Assembly: GCA_910579965.1 (NCBI GenBank)
Contig: CAJTWF010000024.1
Location: 1 to 43,356, forward strand
Length of the DNA stretch: 43,356 bases
Direction: 5' to 3'
Source of the DNA: an uncultured Oscillospiraceae bacterium
Lineage (GTDB): Bacteria; Bacillota; Clostridia; Oscillospirales; Oscillospiraceae
Position 1 is the stretch's first letter. Each line of letters opens with the position of its first letter. The translations under genes and the position numbers were made by a program. Of the stretch, positions 42,269 to 43,356 are shown in pieces. The notes below the pieces were generated by a model. It ran no database searches and had not been told where the DNA came from. It was given only the letters and a program-made list of their open reading frames with translations.

Positions 42269-42491
42269 TTCAGAAGTAATATGAACCGGCTGGTTCGGAC
42301 CTCCAAGCGAAAAGTTTTCCTGATTTTGGACAATCTAAAGGTACATCATGGGAAAAAGGCTGCCGCCTGGCTGGACAGGCATCGGGATAAAATTGAGCTG
42401 TTCTTTTTGCCGCCCTATGCCCTGGAGAGCAATCCGGACGAATTTCTTTCAGCATAACCAGATTTCCTATGTTCTAATTCGGAAGTAATAT
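42269..42491. repeat. Span bounded by 14-base direct repeats around the IS630 fragment
   Basis: TTCAGAAGTAATAT at 42269-42282 and TTCGGAAGTAATAT at 42478-42491 differ at one base and have the same orientation. They may mark a duplication or the scar of an insertion. Confidence 0.4.
42281..42457 (+). pseudogene. IS630-family transposase C-terminal fragment
   Basis: About 58 residues matching the end of a DDE_3/IS630 transposase: VFLILDNLKVHHGK with the second Asp, then ELFFLPPYALESNPDEF with the final catalytic Glu, and a premature stop after FLSA. The rest of the element is absent. The fragment lies within a 223-base span bounded by near-identical 14-mers (42269-42282 and 42478-42491). Confidence 0.8.
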
Positions 42492-42541
42492 TACAAATGG
42501 CTTCCTTTCCTATTATGATAGGCAGGGGGACTTCCTCAAAT

Positions 42542-43303
42542 TCACCGCTGAACCCTTCCGGAGCCATCGCCGCCGGACAGTTTCTCCACCTCGGCGATGG
42601 TGGCGAAATTAAAGTCGCCCTCAATGGAGTGCTTCAGCGCGGACGCAGCAGCAGCGAATTCCACTGCCGCCTGATTGGACTTTCCGGACAGCAGCGCGTA
42701 AATCAATGCGCCGCCAAAGCTGTCCCCGCCGCCGATGCGGTCCACAATGTGCAGGTGGTACTGCTTAGAGAAGAAGCAGTCCGTCCCGTCGTAGAGCATG
42801 GTACTCCAGTCATTGTCAACGGCGCTCCGGCTCTCCCGGAGGGTGATGGCCACCTTCTCAAAGCCGAATCGGTCCGCCAGCTGCCTGGCGACAGACCTGT
42901 AGCCTGCCCGGTTCAGCTCTCCGGCGGTGATGTCTGTGGCTTCGGCTTCAATGCCGAACACATCCTTGGCGTCCTCCTCGTTGGAGATGCACACATCCAC
43001 ATACCGGCAGAGCTCTGTCATAGCGGCCCTCGCCTCTTCCCGGGTCCAAAGCTTGCCGCGGTAGTTCAGGTCGCAGGAGACCGTCATCCCCCTCGCTTTG
43101 GCCGCTCGGCACGCCTCCACGCAGATCTCCACCAGATTGGGGCTCAACGCCGGGGTGATCCCGGTAAAGTGGAACCATGCGGCGCCATCGAAGATGGCAT
43201 CCCAGTCGAAGTCGCCGGGCTGGGCCTCCTGAATCGCGGAGTGGGCCCGGTCATAGATGCACACGCTGGGGCGCTGGGAGGCACCCTCCTCGCTGAAGTA
43301 GAT
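42542..43303 (-). pseudogene. kdgK: 2-keto-3-deoxygluconate kinase, 5' end cut off
   Basis: PfkB-family sugar kinase phosphorylating 2-keto-3-deoxygluconate in the uronate/Entner-Doudoroff route. Visible sequence begins IYFSEEGASQRPSVCIYDRA, which in intact relatives lies about 90 residues from the N-terminus. It continues through FHFTGITPALS and CDLNYRGKLW to GGGDSFGGALIYALL with the catalytic Asp of the PfkB signature, and a normal C-terminus. No start or ribosome site is available upstream because the frame runs into foreign AT-rich DNA at about 43304. An internal ATG at 43264 would give a truncated 240-residue protein lacking substrate-binding strands. The reading frame is otherwise intact, so the disruption is recent. 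Confidence 0.82.
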
Positions 43304-43304
43304 G

Positions 43305-43356
43305 TGTCAACGCCAATTTGAAATTGTAAGAAAACGCCGAAGAAATTTTGTAGTTT
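43305..43356. mobile_element. Possible IS21-type element end (runs off window)
   Basis: TGTCAACGCC starts exactly where the kinase reading frame is broken. Two 24-base repeats follow (43309-43332 and 43333-43356), both beginning AACGCC and sharing TTGTA. IS21-family ends typically begin with TG and carry several short internal repeats of this kind. The transposase genes would lie beyond the right edge, so the family call is tentative. Confidence 0.5.

Noticed and set aside
43264..43303. Internal ATG at 43264 as the true start of the kinase
   Set aside because: In-frame codons upstream (to 43303) continue the conserved kinase sequence, so the gene is truncated by insertion and does not start there naturally.

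Overview
The window looks like a chromosomal segment from a high-GC Gram-positive gut anaerobe of the class Clostridia, most likely an Oscillospiraceae relative. The evidence is strong AGGAGG-type ribosome sites, a transketolase split into two subunits, three-repeat SLH wall anchoring, dockerin-type calcium loops, DUF4358 and transglutaminase lipoproteins, and coding DNA of very high GC interrupted by short AT-rich intergenic stretches. The assignment is an inference from gene content; no rRNA is present.

Layout. 1-6258: a minus-strand ABC sugar uptake operon of the YtfQ-YtfR-YtfT-YjfF type (the last gene runs off the left edge) and a divergent GntR/LacI hybrid regulator, with palindromic candidate operators between them. 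6315-9244: isoleucyl-tRNA synthetase with its own promoter and a short hairpin leader. 9275-16648: a plus-strand cell-surface cluster of a 1646-residue secreted M60-type metalloprotease carrying a dockerin, a wall protein with a cohesin-like domain and three SLH repeats, a small unknown protein, and a lipoprotein nuclease; the last three are translationally coupled. 16760-20627: GH2 beta-galactosidase plus two AT-rich genes, one a shortened pyroglutamyl-peptidase-like protein. 20775-25904: purD-purL operon. 26046-32060: divergent secG and mfd, then prsA-like foldase and truB. 32114-34226: a small unknown gene and the two transketolase subunits. 34246-35470: transglutaminase-like lipoprotein. 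35657-41153: a second sugar ABC transporter (binding protein and two permeases, no ATPase) followed by a GH36 alpha-galactosidase. 41341-43356: decayed transposases (IS30 and IS630 types) and a 2-keto-3-deoxygluconate kinase cut by what looks like the end of an IS21-type element.

How it fits together. Much of the accessory content points to harvesting host or plant glycans: galactosidases of both anomeric types, two sugar importers, and a predicted mucin-type protease that could dock to a wall-anchored cohesin-like partner encoded just downstream. The protease/anchor pair is the most interesting possibility: a minimal two-component, cellulosome-like surface assembly for a protease. Several transcripts (ileS, mfd, the transglutaminase lipoprotein, ytfQ) share an unusual layout in which a GC-rich hairpin sits within a few bases of the predicted transcription start, and a terminator-like hairpin after the transketolase operon contains the ribosome site of the next small gene.
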